Notes under the pieces: generated by a model
Seen by the model: only the letters and a program-made list of their open reading frames with translations
Database searches by the model: none
What the model was told of the DNA's origin: nothing
Assembly: GCA_028278465.1 (NCBI GenBank)
Contig: JANQEF010000179.1
Coordinates: forward strand, 1 to 5,457
Reading direction: 5' to 3'
Source: Dehalococcoidia bacterium
Lineage (GTDB): Bacteria; Chloroflexota; Dehalococcoidia; Lucifugimonadales; Lucifugimonadaceae
DNA: 5,457 bases
Shown: piece after piece, positions 5,051 through 5,457 of the stretch
Layout: every line of letters begins with the position of its first letter
Numbering within the stretch: position 1 is the stretch's first letter
Program-made: the position numbers and the translations under genes

Positions 5051-5457
5051 CTACAGTTTAGCTGAATCCCCGTTTTGCCGGGGCTCTCGCGGTAGCGGCC
5101 CGACTCGCATGCCGAGACGGCGTGACAGGTCAGCCCAGAAGGCGTAGCGCGGGCGCTTGCGCAGGAAGGTCGCCTTGATGGCGGCGTGCGAGATCTTCAC
5201 CGACTGGCCATCTTCGAGCGCGCGGTCCGAGAAGCCGTCCGCGCTGATGGTGGCGGGCGTTGAGCAGCGCACGGTCAGCTCGAGCGTTGAGGTGGCCCGG
5301 AGCACGACGCCACCGAACTGGCTCATGTGCGTGGCTATCGGCTTCACGAGATAGTCTTCCGACTCTGGGTCCATCACCGGCCCGCCAAGCGTCAGCGTGT
5401 AGCCGGTTGATCCGGTCGCGGTCGCCACCACAACGCCGTCGCCGCGGTAGTCGGCGA
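5051..5457 (-). CDS. nadK: NAD kinase, C-terminal fragment
   Basis: The gene enters from the right edge and ends at TAG (5051-5053); about 134 residues are visible. The first part contains RGDGVVVATATGSTGYTL followed by GGPV, matching the family block (usually DG-hyd-hyd-hyd-xTPTGSTAYxLSxGGP) that shapes the NAD-binding site. The beta-rich C-terminal domain follows, with SADGF and LEDGQSVKIS at the usual places for the D-G-Q and hydrophobic strand repeats, and the FLRK...FWADLSRRLG ending. The enzyme phosphorylates NAD to NADP using ATP or polyphosphate in the cytoplasm. The GGDGT phosphate-donor motif and the start lie outside the window. Thr then Ala replaces the common Thr-Pro in the first block, a mild variation. 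A GTG at 5431 is internal and not the start. It is the most upstream visible gene of the minus-strand operon. Confidence 0.93.
   Translation of the reverse strand, partial: ADYRGDGVVVATATGSTGYTLTLGGPVMDPESEDYLVKPIATHMSQFGGVVLRATSTLELTVRCSTPATISADGFSDRALEDGQSVKISHAAIKATFLRKRPRYAFWADLSRRLGMRVGPLPREPRQNGDSAKL
5068..5083. other. Small GC-rich hairpin at the nadK end, ahead of the Nudix TTG start
   Basis: Bases 5068-5072 (ccccg) and 5079-5083 (cgggg) pair perfectly around a six-base loop. The element lies inside the last codons of nadK, 22 bases before the TTG start of the next gene. It is not followed by a T-run in the reading direction. It could influence ribosome loading on the weak TTG start or transcript processing, or be chance in GC-rich DNA. 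Confidence 0.3.

Noticed and set aside
1..5457. Mobile element, defence system, CRISPR array or RNA gene
   Set aside because: I read both strands for long repeats, transposase or integrase motifs, repeat-spacer patterns and tRNA-like ends and saw none; gaps between genes are too short for most of these.

Overview
The window is a compact, high-GC (clearly above 55% by eye), almost fully coding bacterial segment. Six of its seven genes lie on the minus strand. No tRNA, rRNA, CRISPR array, insertion sequence or phage-like gene was recognised. No taxonomic marker is present. The gene set (a heterodisulfide-reductase-like succinate dehydrogenase, a uronate-dehydrogenase-like epimerase, a small secreted lipoprotein) would suit a Chloroflexota lineage such as SAR202/Dehalococcoidia, or a deep actinobacterial relative. 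This is an inference from memory of similar proteins, not a demonstrated assignment.

Layout from the left edge: (i) the last 86 codons of an extended-SDR NAD(P)-dependent epimerase/dehydratase on the plus strand (1-263); (ii) a hairpin-bearing gap of about 30 bases between convergent genes; (iii) an unassigned lipoprotein gene on the minus strand (295-840); (iv) a 97-base gap; (v) the minus-strand cluster read right to left: the end of NAD kinase (5457-5051), a Nudix ADP-ribose pyrophosphatase-like gene (5045-4482), sdhA flavoprotein (4466-2787), sdhB iron-sulfur protein (2787-1828) and an HdrB/SdhE-like CCG protein (1831-938).

The five-gene cluster is very tightly packed: gaps of 5 and 15 bases, then overlaps of 1 base (TGATG) and 4 bases (GTGA). 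It is almost certainly one transcript with translational coupling inside sdhABE. SdhA, SdhB and SdhE should form a 'type E' succinate:quinone oxidoreductase/fumarate reductase. In this type the usual haem-bearing membrane anchors (SdhC/SdhD) are replaced by a cysteine-rich subunit related to heterodisulfide reductase subunit B. The sequence supports this directly. SdhB has an extra cysteine in its third cluster motif, predicting [4Fe-4S] instead of [3Fe-4S], and a long C-terminal extension. SdhE has two CCG-type domains, of which the N-terminal one has lost a ligand. No transmembrane anchor gene is adjacent.

The two upstream genes both handle nicotinamide cofactors (NAD to NADP, and ADP-ribose breakdown), so the operon joins NAD(P) housekeeping to a central redox enzyme. 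The most interesting content is this variant succinate dehydrogenase. It belongs to a known but less-studied class, and I see no wholly new system.
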